From Shimia sp965227725 (GTDB taxonomy: Bacteria > Pseudomonadota > Alphaproteobacteria > Rhodobacterales > Rhodobacteraceae): a DNA stretch of 64,000 nt. The notes below the pieces were generated by a model. That model had not been told where the DNA came from. It saw only the letters and a list, made by a program, of their open reading frames with translations, and did no database searches. The stretch covers positions 806,001-870,000 of the forward strand of contig NZ_CBDDGH010000005.1 in assembly GCF_965227725.1 (NCBI RefSeq), read 5' to 3'. Positions 1-8,744 of the stretch are shown here, in pieces (the stretch's first letter is position 1; every line of letters begins with the position of its first letter). A program made the translations under genes and the position numbers.

Positions 1-32
1 CGCGCCAAGTATTGATTGAGAGGACACGCCCC

Positions 33-1082
33 ATGAGCGACGGCAAAAACGGCATCACCTACGCAGATGCAGGTGTGGACATCGACGCAGGCAACGCGCT
101 GGTGGAGCGCATCAAGCCCGCTGCGAAACGTACAACACGTTCCGGCGTGATGGCTGGCCTTGGAGGCTTTGGCGCGCTCTTTGATCTCAAAGACGCAGGC
201 TATACCGATCCGATCCTGGTCGCGGCCACCGATGGTGTGGGCACCAAGCTGCGCATTGCGATCGACACCGGAAATGTTGACGGCGTGGGCATTGATCTGG
301 TCGCCATGTGCGTGAACGATCTGGTGTGTCAGGGCGCTGAACCTCTGTTCTTCCTCGACTATTTTGCCACCGGCAAACTCGAAACCGAAACCGCCGCACG
401 CATCATCGAAGGCATCGCAGAAGGCTGCTACCAGTCCGGCTGCGCTCTGATCGGCGGCGAAACCGCAGAAATGCCCGGCATGTATGAAGCGGGCGATTTT
501 GACCTTGCGGGCTTCTCTGTTGGCGCGATGGAACGCGGAGCAGACCTGCCGGCCGGCGTGAAAGAGGGCGATGTGCTTCTGGGGCTCAGCTCCAACGGCG
601 TACACTCCAACGGCTACAGCCTTGTGCGCAAGCTTGTTGAGGTTTCCGGCCTTGGCTGGGATGACACCTGCCCATGGGATGACAGCCAGACCCTCGGTGC
701 TGCGCTGCTTGCGCCAACCCGTCTTTATGTGAAACAGGCGCTGGCCGCCGTGCGCGCAGGTGGCGTGCATGCTCTGGCCCACATCACCGGCGGCGGCCTC
801 ACCGAAAACCTGCCGCGTGTGCTGCCAGAAGGTCTGGCCGGTGCGATTGACCTCTCCAGCTGGGAGCTGCCTCCTGTGTTCCAATGGCTCGCCAAAACCG
901 GCGGCATGGATGAAGCTGAGCTGCTCAAGACCTTCAACTGCGGCGTGGGCATGATCCTGTCTGTGGAAGCGGATCAAGCCGATGCGCTTGCGACGCTTCT
1001 GCGCGAGCAGGGTGAAACCGTTTATACCCTTGGCACCGTGACCAAAGGCGAAGGCGTCACCTACAGCGGATCGCTTCTGTGA
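33..1082 (+). CDS. purM: Phosphoribosylformylglycinamidine cyclo-ligase (AIR synthetase)
   Basis: Cytosolic purine biosynthesis enzyme that closes FGAM to aminoimidazole ribotide with ATP. The 349-residue product has the family's usual length and motifs: GITYADAGVDI near the N-terminus, the ATDGVGTKL phosphate-binding segment, and GGETAEMPGMY in the middle. A TTG lies in frame at 12, but the ATG at 33 is preceded by GAGAGGA at good spacing, so I take 33 as the start. It overlaps purN by four bases (GTGA), so the pair is translationally coupled. The remaining purine genes seen here (purC, purS, purQ) lie about 50 kb away. Confidence 0.97.
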   Translation: MSDGKNGITYADAGVDIDAGNALVERIKPAAKRTTRSGVMAGLGGFGALFDLKDAGYTDPILVAATDGVGTKLRIAIDTGNVDGVGIDLVAMCVNDLVCQGAEPLFFLDYFATGKLETETAARIIEGIAEGCYQSGCALIGGETAEMPGMYEAGDFDLAGFSVGAMERGADLPAGVKEGDVLLGLSSNGVHSNGYSLVRKLVEVSGLGWDDTCPWDDSQTLGAALLAPTRLYVKQALAAVRAGGVHALAHITGGGLTENLPRVLPEGLAGAIDLSSWELPPVFQWLAKTGGMDEAELLKTFNCGVGMILSVEADQADALATLLREQGETVYTLGTVTKGEGVTYSGSLL

Positions 1083-1672
1083 AAAAACGCGTTGCGATTT
1101 TTATCTCCGGCGGCGGATCCAATATGGTCCGCCTGCTGGAGGACATGGCCGCACCCGGTCATGAGGCAGAGCCGGTTCTGGTGCTTGCCAACAGCGCCGA
1201 TGCTGGCGGTCTTGCCAAAGCGTCGGCCATGGGTGTGCCAACCATCTCCGTCGACCACCGCCCGTTTAAGGGCAACCGCCCGGCTTTTGAGGCGGCGCTT
1301 CAGGCAGAGCTTGATAAGGTCCAACCGGACATCCTTTGTCTGGCCGGGTTCATGCGTGTGCTCACCGAAGGCTTTGTCGCTCCATGGGAAGGCCGGATGC
1401 TGAACATTCACCCGTCCCTGCTGCCCAAATACAAAGGCTTGCACACACATGCGCGTGCGCTCGAAGCGGGCGATGCGGAACATGGCTGCACTGTGCATAT
1501 GGTCACGCCTCTGCTGGATGACGGTCCAATTCTGGGCCAGGCGCGTGTGCCGGTCTTGCCAGACGACACCCCCGAAACTCTCGCGGAACGCGTTTTGGTA
1601 CAGGAGCACCGGCTTTATCCCGCCGCTCTGCGCCGTTTCGCCGCCGGAAATACCACACCCTTCACGCTTTAA
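1079..1672 (+). CDS. purN: Phosphoribosylglycinamide formyltransferase (GART)
   Basis: Transfers a formyl group from 10-formyl-THF to GAR in purine synthesis. The 197-residue product begins with the family's VAIFISGGGSNM loop and carries the NIHPSLLPKYKGLHTH signature, whose Asn and His are the catalytic pair. The Asp of the HMVTPLLDDGP segment is also present. The start is GTG, nested in the purM stop codon (GTGA). Nothing unusual in length or composition. Confidence 0.97.
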   Translation: MKKRVAIFISGGGSNMVRLLEDMAAPGHEAEPVLVLANSADAGGLAKASAMGVPTISVDHRPFKGNRPAFEAALQAELDKVQPDILCLAGFMRVLTEGFVAPWEGRMLNIHPSLLPKYKGLHTHARALEAGDAEHGCTVHMVTPLLDDGPILGQARVPVLPDDTPETLAERVLVQEHRLYPAALRRFAAGNTTPFTL

Positions 1673-1757
1673 GGGTTGGTGAATTGCTTTCCCCTATGTT
1701 TCTGCTTAGTGCTGGTTAGAAGAGCACGGCAATACGGACGAAGAAGATACGCCACCT

Positions 1758-2927
1758 ATGAAGACCATCACCACCACTGAAGAGCTTGCGCAGTTCTGCG
1801 AAATAGCGCGCAAGGCCCCCTACGTTACCATCGACACCGAGTTTCTGCGGGAACGCACCTACTACTCCAAGCTGTGTCTCGTTCAACTCGCTGTGCCCAG
1901 CGACATGCCCGGTGACGAAGAGGACAAGGCGGTTCTGGTCGACCCATTGGTGGATGGCATCTCCCTTGATCCGCTCTATGAGCTCTTCCGCGATACCTCT
2001 GTGGTCAAGGTCTTCCACGCCGCGCGTCAGGACCTTGAGATCTTCTTTGTTGAAGCTGGTGTATTCCCGAACCCGCTGTTTGACACGCAGGTTGCAGCCA
2101 TGGTTTGCGGCTTTGGCGAGCAGGTTGGGTATGAGACCCTCGTGCGCAAGATTGCAAAACAGGGCTTGGACAAAAGCTCCCGCTTCACCGACTGGTCCCG
2201 CCGTCCGCTGACCGAAGCGCAGAAAACCTATGCGCTGGCAGATGTGACCCATCTGCGCAAAATCTACGAATTCCTTGCTGCCAAGCTGAAAGAGACCGGC
2301 CGCGCCCATTGGGTGGAAGAAGAGATCCAGATGCTCACCCGTCCGGAGACCTACATTATTGATCCGGAAAATGCGTGGAAACGGGTCAAGACCCGCACCA
2401 CCTCGCCCAAGTTCCTTGCGATCGTGCGCGAGCTTGCAAAATTCCGCGAAGCCTATGCGCAAGAGCGCAACGTACCACGCAACCGCGTGTTCAAAGACGA
2501 CGCTCTGGTGGAACTGGCCTCAACCAAACCCGGCAATATGCAGGATCTGGGCCGCTCCCGCCTGCTGCTGCGCGAAGCGCGCAAGGGTGACATTGCTGAT
2601 GGCATTCTCGCCGCGGTCAAAGCGGGGGTGTCTTGCCCGTCTGATGAGATGCCACGTTTGCCCAAACGTGACGACAAGCAACAGGTCAACCCGGCCTTGG
2701 CTGATCTTCTGCGCGTGCTTCTGAAAGCCAAAACCGAAAGCTCCGGTGTGGCGCCAAAGCTGATCGCGACCTCCGCTGATCTGGATACTCTGGCCTCCGG
2801 TGGCCGCGATGTTGCCGCGCTGCATGGCTGGCGGCATGAGGTCTTTGGCGCGGACGCCCTGCGTCTTTGCACAGGCGAAGTTGCCCTCGCTGCCAAAGGA
2901 TCTGCGATCAAAATCGTGAAGCTTTAA
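1758..2927 (+). CDS. rnd: Ribonuclease D
   Basis: 3'-5' exoribonuclease for stable-RNA 3' maturation, 389 residues. The DEDDy exonuclease domain occupies roughly the first 170 residues: VTIDTEFLRE (Exo I), FHAARQDLEIF (Exo II) and the Tyr/Asp of YALADVTHL (Exo III). An HRDC domain follows around residues 210-290. This is the shorter alphaproteobacterial form. The gene stands alone, 85 bp after purN, with a 25-nt palindrome 30 bp downstream that may end its transcript. Confidence 0.95.
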   Translation: MKTITTTEELAQFCEIARKAPYVTIDTEFLRERTYYSKLCLVQLAVPSDMPGDEEDKAVLVDPLVDGISLDPLYELFRDTSVVKVFHAARQDLEIFFVEAGVFPNPLFDTQVAAMVCGFGEQVGYETLVRKIAKQGLDKSSRFTDWSRRPLTEAQKTYALADVTHLRKIYEFLAAKLKETGRAHWVEEEIQMLTRPETYIIDPENAWKRVKTRTTSPKFLAIVRELAKFREAYAQERNVPRNRVFKDDALVELASTKPGNMQDLGRSRLLLREARKGDIADGILAAVKAGVSCPSDEMPRLPKRDDKQQVNPALADLLRVLLKAKTESSGVAPKLIATSADLDTLASGGRDVAALHGWRHEVFGADALRLCTGEVALAAKGSAIKIVKL

Positions 2928-3198
2928 GGCGTCCAAGCCCCATCAAATATGCTCTGCAAGACGTTGCACTGCAGCGTCTTGGCCAAAACCGTCGCGGCCA
3001 AATTTGCCCTGCGCGACAGGCGTTCCTGTCCGAAACTGTCGTCTGCATGACCGAAGTCAACATTCAGATGCAGCGCGGCCTGTTCCTATCATGGAGATAC
3101 GCCGCGCCCAGTGCCGCACCCTGATGAGAGCCACCTAAAATCCCTTGGCACATGAGCATCCCGGCGCAACCGCTTCTTTGCGCGAAAGGAATTGCGAC
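2928..3198. other. Intergenic region with a palindrome, no gene seen
   Basis: Between rnd and the SnoaL-like gene. Reading frames here lack ribosome sites and family resemblance. At 2957-2981 there is a near-perfect 25-nt palindrome (CAAGACG, T, TGCA, C, TGCA, G, CGTCTTG), 30 bp after the rnd stop. No T-tract follows, so it is not a canonical intrinsic terminator. It could be an mRNA 3' stabilising hairpin or a protein site. Confidence 0.5.
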
Positions 3199-3846
3199 AT
3201 GTCCAGGACAGCCCCAAGTGCCTTCTTCACGCTTCCGGCCACCCTCGCCCTTGCCGCCACACTCTCCACGCTCTCGGCCAGTGCCGCAGCCAAACAGGAT
3301 CTCGCCACATTGCTGGCCACCTACGGTTCAAGCTGGGCAAGCCACGACATGGACGCCCTTGTCGCCCTCCAACCCGAGGACACCGCCTTTCGTCTGGTCG
3401 CAGCTGGCATCAATCCCGCGCAGGACAACGACAGCCTGAACGCCTTACTCGCTGCGCTCTATGCCGCAGCTCCGCCAAAGCAAACCGGCCGTAAGACCAT
3501 TCTCTCTGGCGCCAATTATGCGGTTCTCAAACACGAACTGACAGTTGATGCCAAAACCGTCGTGCCACTCGATCCACGGCGGCAAACAAATTCAGAGGCG
3601 TCGGTTATTCTCGCGGCCTTGGATGTGCTCGTCTTTGAAAACGGGCTCATCAAGGAAAAGATTACCTACCTCGATGTGAAGCTCCAACACCCGCTGGCCA
3701 ATCCCGCAGAGTCGCAAACTGGCTCAGACCGCGAGCCTTCCTATCAAACACGCAAAGCGCGCCCAAAGTTTACTCAAATCCACCTGAAAGGGCATGAATT
3801 TGCCTCAAAGCAAGCCTTCCGTTCGCACATTGCGGCGCAATGTTAG
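3199..3846 (+). CDS. Secreted SnoaL/NTF2-like domain protein
   Basis: A 215-residue exported protein. The ATG at 3199 follows AAAGGA and opens a Sec-type signal peptide: a short basic start, a hydrophobic stretch, then an SASAA-type cleavage region near residue 30. The mature part (DLATLLATYGSSWASHDMDALVAL onward in spirit) resembles the nuclear-transport-factor-2/SnoaL cone fold used by many small ligand-binding proteins and enzymes. The last 40 residues are basic and probably disordered. No catalytic residues can be assigned, so substrate and role are unknown. In-frame upstream codons from 3145 would destroy the signal peptide and were not used. Confidence 0.65.
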   Translation: MSRTAPSAFFTLPATLALAATLSTLSASAAAKQDLATLLATYGSSWASHDMDALVALQPEDTAFRLVAAGINPAQDNDSLNALLAALYAAAPPKQTGRKTILSGANYAVLKHELTVDAKTVVPLDPRRQTNSEASVILAALDVLVFENGLIKEKITYLDVKLQHPLANPAESQTGSDREPSYQTRKARPKFTQIHLKGHEFASKQAFRSHIAAQC

Positions 3847-3885
3847 GAGACACCTAACGCCTGTGCCCAGGATTGGATCACAGGC
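3842..3885 (+). other. Two adjacent hairpins after the SnoaL-like gene
   Basis: GTTAGG (3842-3847) pairs with CCTAAC (3853-3858) around a five-base loop. GCCTGTG (3859-3865) pairs with CACAGGC (3879-3885) directly after it. The first overlaps the upstream stop codon. Neither is followed by a T-tract, so rho-independent termination is unlikely. They may stabilise the upstream mRNA or structure the leader of the small ORF at 3929. Confidence 0.4.
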
Positions 3886-3928
3886 ACACCAAAAGAGATC
3901 AGACACTTAGATCAAAAGGAGCAGGATC

Positions 3929-4054
3929 ATGGCCACATCAAAACCTGAATCACAGCACCCCTCACAGAACGCACAGCAGTCACAAAGCCCTGCTTCTGCA
4001 GCAAAACCTGCGCCAAACGCGGATGCTAAATTTACTGACTGGGCGATGATCTAA
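3929..4054 (+). CDS. Small hypothetical protein, 41 residues
   Basis: An ORF too short for usual gene calling, preceded by a strong AAAAGGAGCAGG ribosome site ending just before the ATG at 3929. The product is rich in Ser, Gln, Pro and Ala in its first 30 residues, like a disordered linker, and ends in a distinct KFTDWAMI tail. It has no membrane segment or Cys. Function unknown. The ribosome site and the composition shift toward the C-terminus argue for a real small protein whose tail may be a binding motif. Homologues elsewhere would settle it. Confidence 0.5.
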   Translation: MATSKPESQHPSQNAQQSQSPASAAKPAPNADAKFTDWAMI

Positions 4055-4098
4055 CATCCCCTCTTGTTCACGATTTGGTCCCACCTTATGGTTGGGCC

Positions 4099-4428
4099 AT
4101 GTCAGACCCGATTTCCTCCATCCGCAACCTCGGCCCGGCCTATGAAGAAGCCTGCGCCCGCGCTGGTATTCACACCGCTGAAGAGCTGAGGGCGCTGGGG
4201 GCCGATGAAACCTATGCCCGTCTGCTAAAGACCGGCACCAAGCCTCATTTCATCGGTTACTATGTCCTGGTGATGGGGTTGCAAGGCCGCCCTTGGAACG
4301 ATTGCAAAGGCAAAGAGAAAGACGCCCTGCGCAAACGCTTTGATGCTCTCAAGGCCCGCGCCCATGACAAGGGTCGCTCGGAACTCGAAGACATGCTCAA
4401 CAAAATCGGCGTGATCGAAAAACGCTAG
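4099..4428 (+). CDS. TfoX/Sxy C-terminal domain protein
   Basis: A 109-residue protein made almost only of the TfoX C-terminal domain. The pattern ISSIRNLGPAYEEACARAGI followed by TAEELRALGA is the helix-hairpin-helix-like opening of that family. In gammaproteobacteria full-length TfoX/Sxy promotes competence gene expression, but stand-alone C-terminal versions are common in alphaproteobacteria with no known role. The start at ATG 4099 gives the expected N-terminus. Its last bases overlap the stop region of the convergent NUDIX gene (4425-4428). Confidence 0.8.
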   Translation: MSDPISSIRNLGPAYEEACARAGIHTAEELRALGADETYARLLKTGTKPHFIGYYVLVMGLQGRPWNDCKGKEKDALRKRFDALKARAHDKGRSELEDMLNKIGVIEKR

Positions 4429-4961
4429 AGCCGAAGGCGCGCCATGCCCCAGGCCGCCACATGATGCGTCACCGCCAGATCACCGTTCAACATGGCGCGA
4501 TCCAGCTCCTCTATCGTCCAAAGCTCTTCCTGCATTTCTTCCAGATCACCGGCATTAGGCGTGGCAACCCGACGACATCCCTGCGCAAGAAAGTAGTGGC
4601 CTTCGCATCCTTTCTGATTGGCATTGTCGACATAGCTGCCCATAGGGGTCAGCGTGCCAACCGCCAAACCGGTTTCCTCCATCAGCTCGCGCTGTGCTGC
4701 TGCCTCCGGCCCCTCACCCGGATCAATGAAACCCGCCGGAAAGGTGACAGAGACTTTGCGCGGCCCATGTTTGTATTGTCGCAACATCATCACGCGGCCG
4801 TCGTCCATAACCGGCACAACCAGCGCAAACGACCGCAGCTCCAATTAATAGAAATCATCGATCAAACGCCCATCGGGCAGCTCCACCGTTTCTTTGGCAA
4901 CCTTCACATAAGGCGCAGCCTCAAAAACCGTTTCCCGCGCCTTTGTTTTCCAAACGTCCAT
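4425..4961 (-). pseudogene. NUDIX hydrolase broken by an in-frame TAA
   Basis: Read from the ATG at 4961, the frame runs 38 codons (ending LIDDFY), meets TAA at 4845-4847, then continues without a shift as LELRSFALVVPV to a stop at 4425. The downstream part has the complete Nudix box pattern GX5EX7REUXEEXGU and fits ADP-ribose-pyrophosphatase-like NUDIX enzymes of about 180 residues. The upstream 38 residues read like the usual N-terminal strand region of that family. A single C-to-T change (CAA Gln to TAA) would explain it. Restart at the TTG right after the stop would give a 139-residue N-truncated protein. A sequencing error is possible. The start lies only 18 bp below the ndk terminator. 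Confidence 0.75.
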
Positions 4962-4978
4962 CAGCACCCTCTCAGAAC

Positions 4979-5010
4979 AAAAAATGGGCCGCGGCATTCC
5001 CGCGACCCAT
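4979..5010 (-). terminator. Rho-independent terminator of ndk
   Basis: On the minus strand an 11-bp stem with one mismatch (ATGGGtCGCGG, loop GAATG, CCGCGgCCCAT) is followed directly by six T. It lies 43 bp after the ndk stop. Confidence 0.85.
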
Positions 5011-5052
5011 CCGTAAATTCATAGTGGCGATAATCTCGCCCCGGGGCAATGC

Positions 5053-5475
5053 TTAGCCCACCAGCTCCAGACCGGAGAAGAAGTATGCGATTTCTACCGC
5101 TGCGGTTTCTGGTGCGTCAGAACCGTGTACGGAGTTTTCGCCAACGGATTCAGCGAACTCGGCGCGGATGGTGCCTGGTGCTGCGTCTGCTGGGTTGGTT
5201 GCGCCCATTACTTCGCGGTTTTTCGCGATTGCGCCTTCACCTTCCAGAACCTGTGCCACGATTGGCGCAGATGCCATGAATTCGCACAGTTCGTCGTAGA
5301 AAGGACGCTCTGCGTGCACCGCGTAGAACACACCTGCCTGCTCTTTGGTCAGGTGAATGCGCTTTTGCGCCACGATGCGCAGGCCAGCTTCTTCGAACTT
5401 GGCGTTGATTGCGCCGGTCAGGTTGCGGCGGGTGGCATCAGGCTTGATGATCGAGAAGGTGCGTTCCAGAGCCAT
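5053..5475 (-). CDS. ndk: Nucleoside diphosphate kinase
   Basis: Phosphorylates NDPs to NTPs through a phosphohistidine. The 140-residue product has the usual length. It opens with the typical ERTFSIIKPDATRRN and carries the active-site segment ENSVHGSDAPETA, whose His is the phosphorylated residue. The ATG at 5475 is chosen over an in-frame ATG at 5490, because the MALERTF start matches the family and GGAGAA precedes it. A strong terminator follows at 4979-5010. Confidence 0.97.
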   Translation of the reverse strand: MALERTFSIIKPDATRRNLTGAINAKFEEAGLRIVAQKRIHLTKEQAGVFYAVHAERPFYDELCEFMASAPIVAQVLEGEGAIAKNREVMGATNPADAAPGTIRAEFAESVGENSVHGSDAPETAAVEIAYFFSGLELVG

Positions 5476-5609
5476 GTCTCTTTTCTCCATATAAGATTGG
5501 GGCCAGCACCACGCCCGCCCCGCATTCGAATTGTCGCTCCGATAGCACGCGATTAACGACTTGAAAAGCGATGATTGACGCCGCCGTAATACTGCGCCAA
5601 ACCCGCGTC

Positions 5610-7460
5610 ATGCTTAAGATCTCTGACATCTCCTATTCCGTCGAAGGCCGCCCTCTGTTTGAAGGCGCCTCTGCGACCATTCCCACCGGCCACAAAGTGG
5701 GTTTGATTGGCCGCAACGGGGCTGGAAAAACCACCCTTTTCCGCCTGATCCGCGGCGAGTTGTCTCTGGAAGGTGGCAGCATCACACTGCCCCATCGCGC
5801 CCGCATCGGCGGTGTGGCGCAGGAGGTGCCCTCAAATGAGGTGTCACTGATCGACACGGTGTTGGCGGCCGACACTGAGCGCGCGGCCTTGCTGGCTGAA
5901 TCAGAAACCGCCACCGACTCAGACCGCATTGCCGAAATTCAGACCCGCCTGAGCGACATCGACGCCTGGAGCGCAGAGGCCCGTGCCGCCTCTATCCTAA
6001 AGGGGCTTGGCTTTGATCACGAAGATCAACTGCGCCCCTGTTCTGACTACTCCGGCGGCTGGCGCATGCGTGTGGCCTTGGCGGCTGTGCTCTTTTCGCA
6101 GCCAGATTACCTGCTGCTTGACGAGCCGACCAACTATCTCGATCTCGAAGGCGCGCTCTGGCTGGAGAACTATCTGGTCAAATACCCACACACCGTTCTG
6201 ATCATCTCGCACGACCGCGAGCTTCTGAACCGCTCCGTCGGCGCAATCCTGCATTTGGATGAACGCAAGCTGGCTTATTACACCGGCCCCTATGACCAAT
6301 TCGCCCGCCAACGCGCCGAGCAACGTGCGGTTCAGGCTGCAGCCGCCAAAAAGCAGCAGGCGCAGCGCGAACACCTGCAAGCCTTTGTGGATCGCTTCAA
6401 GGCCAAAGCGTCCAAGGCCAAACAGGCGCAAAGCCGCGTGAAAATGCTGGAAAAGATGACGCCGATCACAGCGCCTGAAGATGCAGCACGTGTGGTCTTC
6501 ACCTTTCCCAAGCCCGAAGAACTGTCCCCGCCCATCATCGCGATTGAAGGTGGATCGACCGGCTACGGCGAAACGGTTGTGCTCAAAAACCTGAATCTGC
6601 GCATAGATCAGGATGATCGCATCGCACTTCTGGGCAAAAATGGTCAAGGTAAGTCGACTCTCGCAAAATTATTGTCCAGCCGACTTGATCCCATGGGAGG
6701 CAAATTCACCACCTCACCCAAGCTGCGCATCGGCTTCTTTGCGCAGCATCAGGTGGATGAGCTTTACGTGGAAGAGTCTCCCATCCAGCACCTGATGCGC
6801 GAGCGCCCTGCGGAAGGACAGGCGCGCCTGCGTGCGCGACTTGCTGGATTTGGCCTGGGTGCCGCGCAAGCGGAAACCGAAGTGGGCCGCTTGTCAGGTG
6901 GCCAAAAGGCACGCCTCTCTCTGTTGCTTGCCACCTTGGATGCGCCACATCTTCTGATCCTTGACGAACCGACCAACCACCTCGACATCGAGAGCCGCGA
7001 GGCCCTTGTTGAGGCGCTCACCGCCTATACAGGCGCGGTCATTCTGGTCAGCCACGACATGCACCTGCTCACTTTGGTGGCCGATCGCCTCTGGCTGGTC
7101 AAGGATGGCACAGTGAAGCCCTATGAGGATGACCTTCAGGCCTACCGCAAACTGCTGCTCACCTCTGACAAACCGGCCAGTGGAAAACCAAAAGCCAAAC
7201 CCGTGGCTAAAAAAGCCAGCCGCGACGAAATTCTGGCCCTGCGCGCCGAAGTTCGAAAATCAGAGCAGCGGGTCGAAAAACTCAACGAGATGGCAGACAA
7301 GCTGGCAACCAAACTGGCGGACCCGGCTTTCTATGAGGGCGAAAAACTTGGCGAAATGGAAGTCTGGCAGAAGAAATATGCCGAAGTCCGCGATGCCCAG
7401 GACCGCGCCGAAGATCTTTGGATGAAAGCGCTGGAAAAGCTGGAAAAAGCCGAAGGCTGA
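5610..7460 (+). CDS. ABC-F family ATPase (ribosome-associated)
   Basis: A 616-residue soluble protein with two ABC ATPase cassettes and no membrane segments. Walker A motifs are GRNGAGKTTL and GKNGQGKSTL. Signature motifs are YSGGWRMRV and LSGGQKARL. Walker B motifs are LLLDEPTNYLD and LILDEPTNHLD. A basic, Gln/Lys/Ala-rich helical linker (P-site tRNA-interaction motif region) lies around residues 235-290, and a charged coiled coil ends the protein. ABC-F proteins act on the ribosomal E site. By the C-terminal coil this resembles the Uup/YheS side of the family, but I cannot assign the subfamily. ATG 5610 gives the normal N-terminus MLKISDISYS. Confidence 0.93.
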   Translation: MLKISDISYSVEGRPLFEGASATIPTGHKVGLIGRNGAGKTTLFRLIRGELSLEGGSITLPHRARIGGVAQEVPSNEVSLIDTVLAADTERAALLAESETATDSDRIAEIQTRLSDIDAWSAEARAASILKGLGFDHEDQLRPCSDYSGGWRMRVALAAVLFSQPDYLLLDEPTNYLDLEGALWLENYLVKYPHTVLIISHDRELLNRSVGAILHLDERKLAYYTGPYDQFARQRAEQRAVQAAAAKKQQAQREHLQAFVDRFKAKASKAKQAQSRVKMLEKMTPITAPEDAARVVFTFPKPEELSPPIIAIEGGSTGYGETVVLKNLNLRIDQDDRIALLGKNGQGKSTLAKLLSSRLDPMGGKFTTSPKLRIGFFAQHQVDELYVEESPIQHLMRERPAEGQARLRARLAGFGLGAAQAETEVGRLSGGQKARLSLLLATLDAPHLLILDEPTNHLDIESREALVEALTAYTGAVILVSHDMHLLTLVADRLWLVKDGTVKPYEDDLQAYRKLLLTSDKPASGKPKAKPVAKKASRDEILALRAEVRKSEQRVEKLNEMADKLATKLADPAFYEGEKLGEMEVWQKKYAEVRDAQDRAEDLWMKALEKLEKAEG

Positions 7461-7502
7461 CCTTAGCCTTTGCCCCATCATTAGAAGGAATACCCAACCA
7501 CC

Positions 7503-8126
7503 ATGGACAGCGCCGCCTTTATCACGGCCTTTGTGACGCTTTTTGTGATCATCGACCCGATTGGTCTTTTCCCGATCTATGTGTCGCTGACCCAGGGCGT
7601 GCCCGCGCGCGAACGGCGCACAATCGCCATCCGTTCCTGCGTCACGGCCTTTGTGATCCTGTCGCTCTTCGGCTTCCTTGGCGAAGCTGTGCTGAACGGC
7701 ATTGGCATCTCCATGCCTGCGTTCCGGATTGCGGGTGGAATCCTGCTTTTTGTAACAGCTTTCGACATGCTCTTTGAACGCCGCACCAAGCGGCGCGAAG
7801 ATCAGGCCGAAGAAGCTGAGGAAGACTACCCGGATCCTTCGATCTTCCCGCTGGCCATTCCGCTGCTGGCAGGCCCCGGCGCGATCACCTCTGTGATCCT
7901 GCTCGCAGGTCAGGACACCGGCGTGCAGGCCACGCTCGCGGTGCTTGGCGTTGCGCTTCTGGTTCTGGCGATTGTGTTCTGTCTGTTCCTCACCGCAGGC
8001 TATCTGGAACGCCTGCTTGGCCGCACAGGCATCACCGTGATCACTCGCCTTCTCGGTATGCTGCTCGCAGCGCTTGCCGTGCAGTTTATCCTTGATGGCC
8101 TCAAAGATTTTGGGCTTGTTGGCTAG
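7503..8126 (+). CDS. MarC family integral membrane protein
   Basis: A 207-residue inner-membrane protein with about six hydrophobic segments and the family's N-terminal pattern FITAFVTLFVIIDPIGLFPI. The middle GPGAITSVILL and the short acidic loop before it (residues ~97-115) are also typical. MarC was once linked to multiple antibiotic resistance, but that link was withdrawn and its transport substrate is unknown. It lies 42 bp after the ABC-F gene and 26 bp before the aspartic protease gene, so the three may be cotranscribed. Confidence 0.92.
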   Translation: MDSAAFITAFVTLFVIIDPIGLFPIYVSLTQGVPARERRTIAIRSCVTAFVILSLFGFLGEAVLNGIGISMPAFRIAGGILLFVTAFDMLFERRTKRREDQAEEAEEDYPDPSIFPLAIPLLAGPGAITSVILLAGQDTGVQATLAVLGVALLVLAIVFCLFLTAGYLERLLGRTGITVITRLLGMLLAALAVQFILDGLKDFGLVG

Positions 8127-8152
8127 CAAAGCGCATCTGGGACCTCCGCATC

Positions 8153-8734
8153 ATGAACGAATTTGAGATCGGCCACCTCGCATATCTGAGCCTGCTACTG
8201 GTGATGGTTCTGATGTGGTACATCTCATCGGGCCGCCTTGCGCTTGGCCAGACCCTGCGCAACGCGGCGATTTGGGTGCTGATATTTCTGGGGGCCATTG
8301 CGGTGGCCGGCATGTGGGAAGACATCCGCTCCACGGTGCGCCCCATGCAAACCGTTCTGGAAGACGGCAGCCGCATCGAAATCCCGCGCAGCAACGATGG
8401 CCACTATTATGCCACGCTGCGCCTCAACGGAGCCAACGTCGACTTTGTGGTGGATACCGGTGCGTCGGAGATCGTGCTGTCCAAAGCAGACGCCCGCCGC
8501 GCCGGACTTGATCCGGACAACCTCGCTTATTGGGGCCGCGCCATGACAGCCAACGGCGAAGTCCGCATTGCGCCTGTCTGGGTTGAAGAAATCTCTCTGG
8601 GAGATTTTACAGACCGCGACGTGCGCGCCACGGTGAACGAAGGTGAGATGCCTCAGTCGCTGCTCGGCATGTCCTATCTGCAGCGCTATGCGCAGATCAC
8701 CATCGCCGGAAACCGTTTGATTCTAACGCGGTAA
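8153..8734 (+). CDS. Membrane-anchored retropepsin-like aspartic protease (TIGR02281 type)
   Basis: A 193-residue protein with two hydrophobic segments in the first ~60 residues, then a single retropepsin-like domain. The catalytic motif is VDTGASEIVLS near residue 100, and the family's LLGMSYLQRY flap-end segment is near the C-terminus. One Asp-Thr-Gly per chain implies a homodimeric active site. The domain is probably periplasmic. Substrates of this proteobacterial group are not known. It follows marC closely and is convergent with holC, with a 10-bp gap between stops. Confidence 0.85.
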   Translation: MNEFEIGHLAYLSLLLVMVLMWYISSGRLALGQTLRNAAIWVLIFLGAIAVAGMWEDIRSTVRPMQTVLEDGSRIEIPRSNDGHYYATLRLNGANVDFVVDTGASEIVLSKADARRAGLDPDNLAYWGRAMTANGEVRIAPVWVEEISLGDFTDRDVRATVNEGEMPQSLLGMSYLQRYAQITIAGNRLILTR

Positions 8735-8744
8735 GCCGGGGAAC

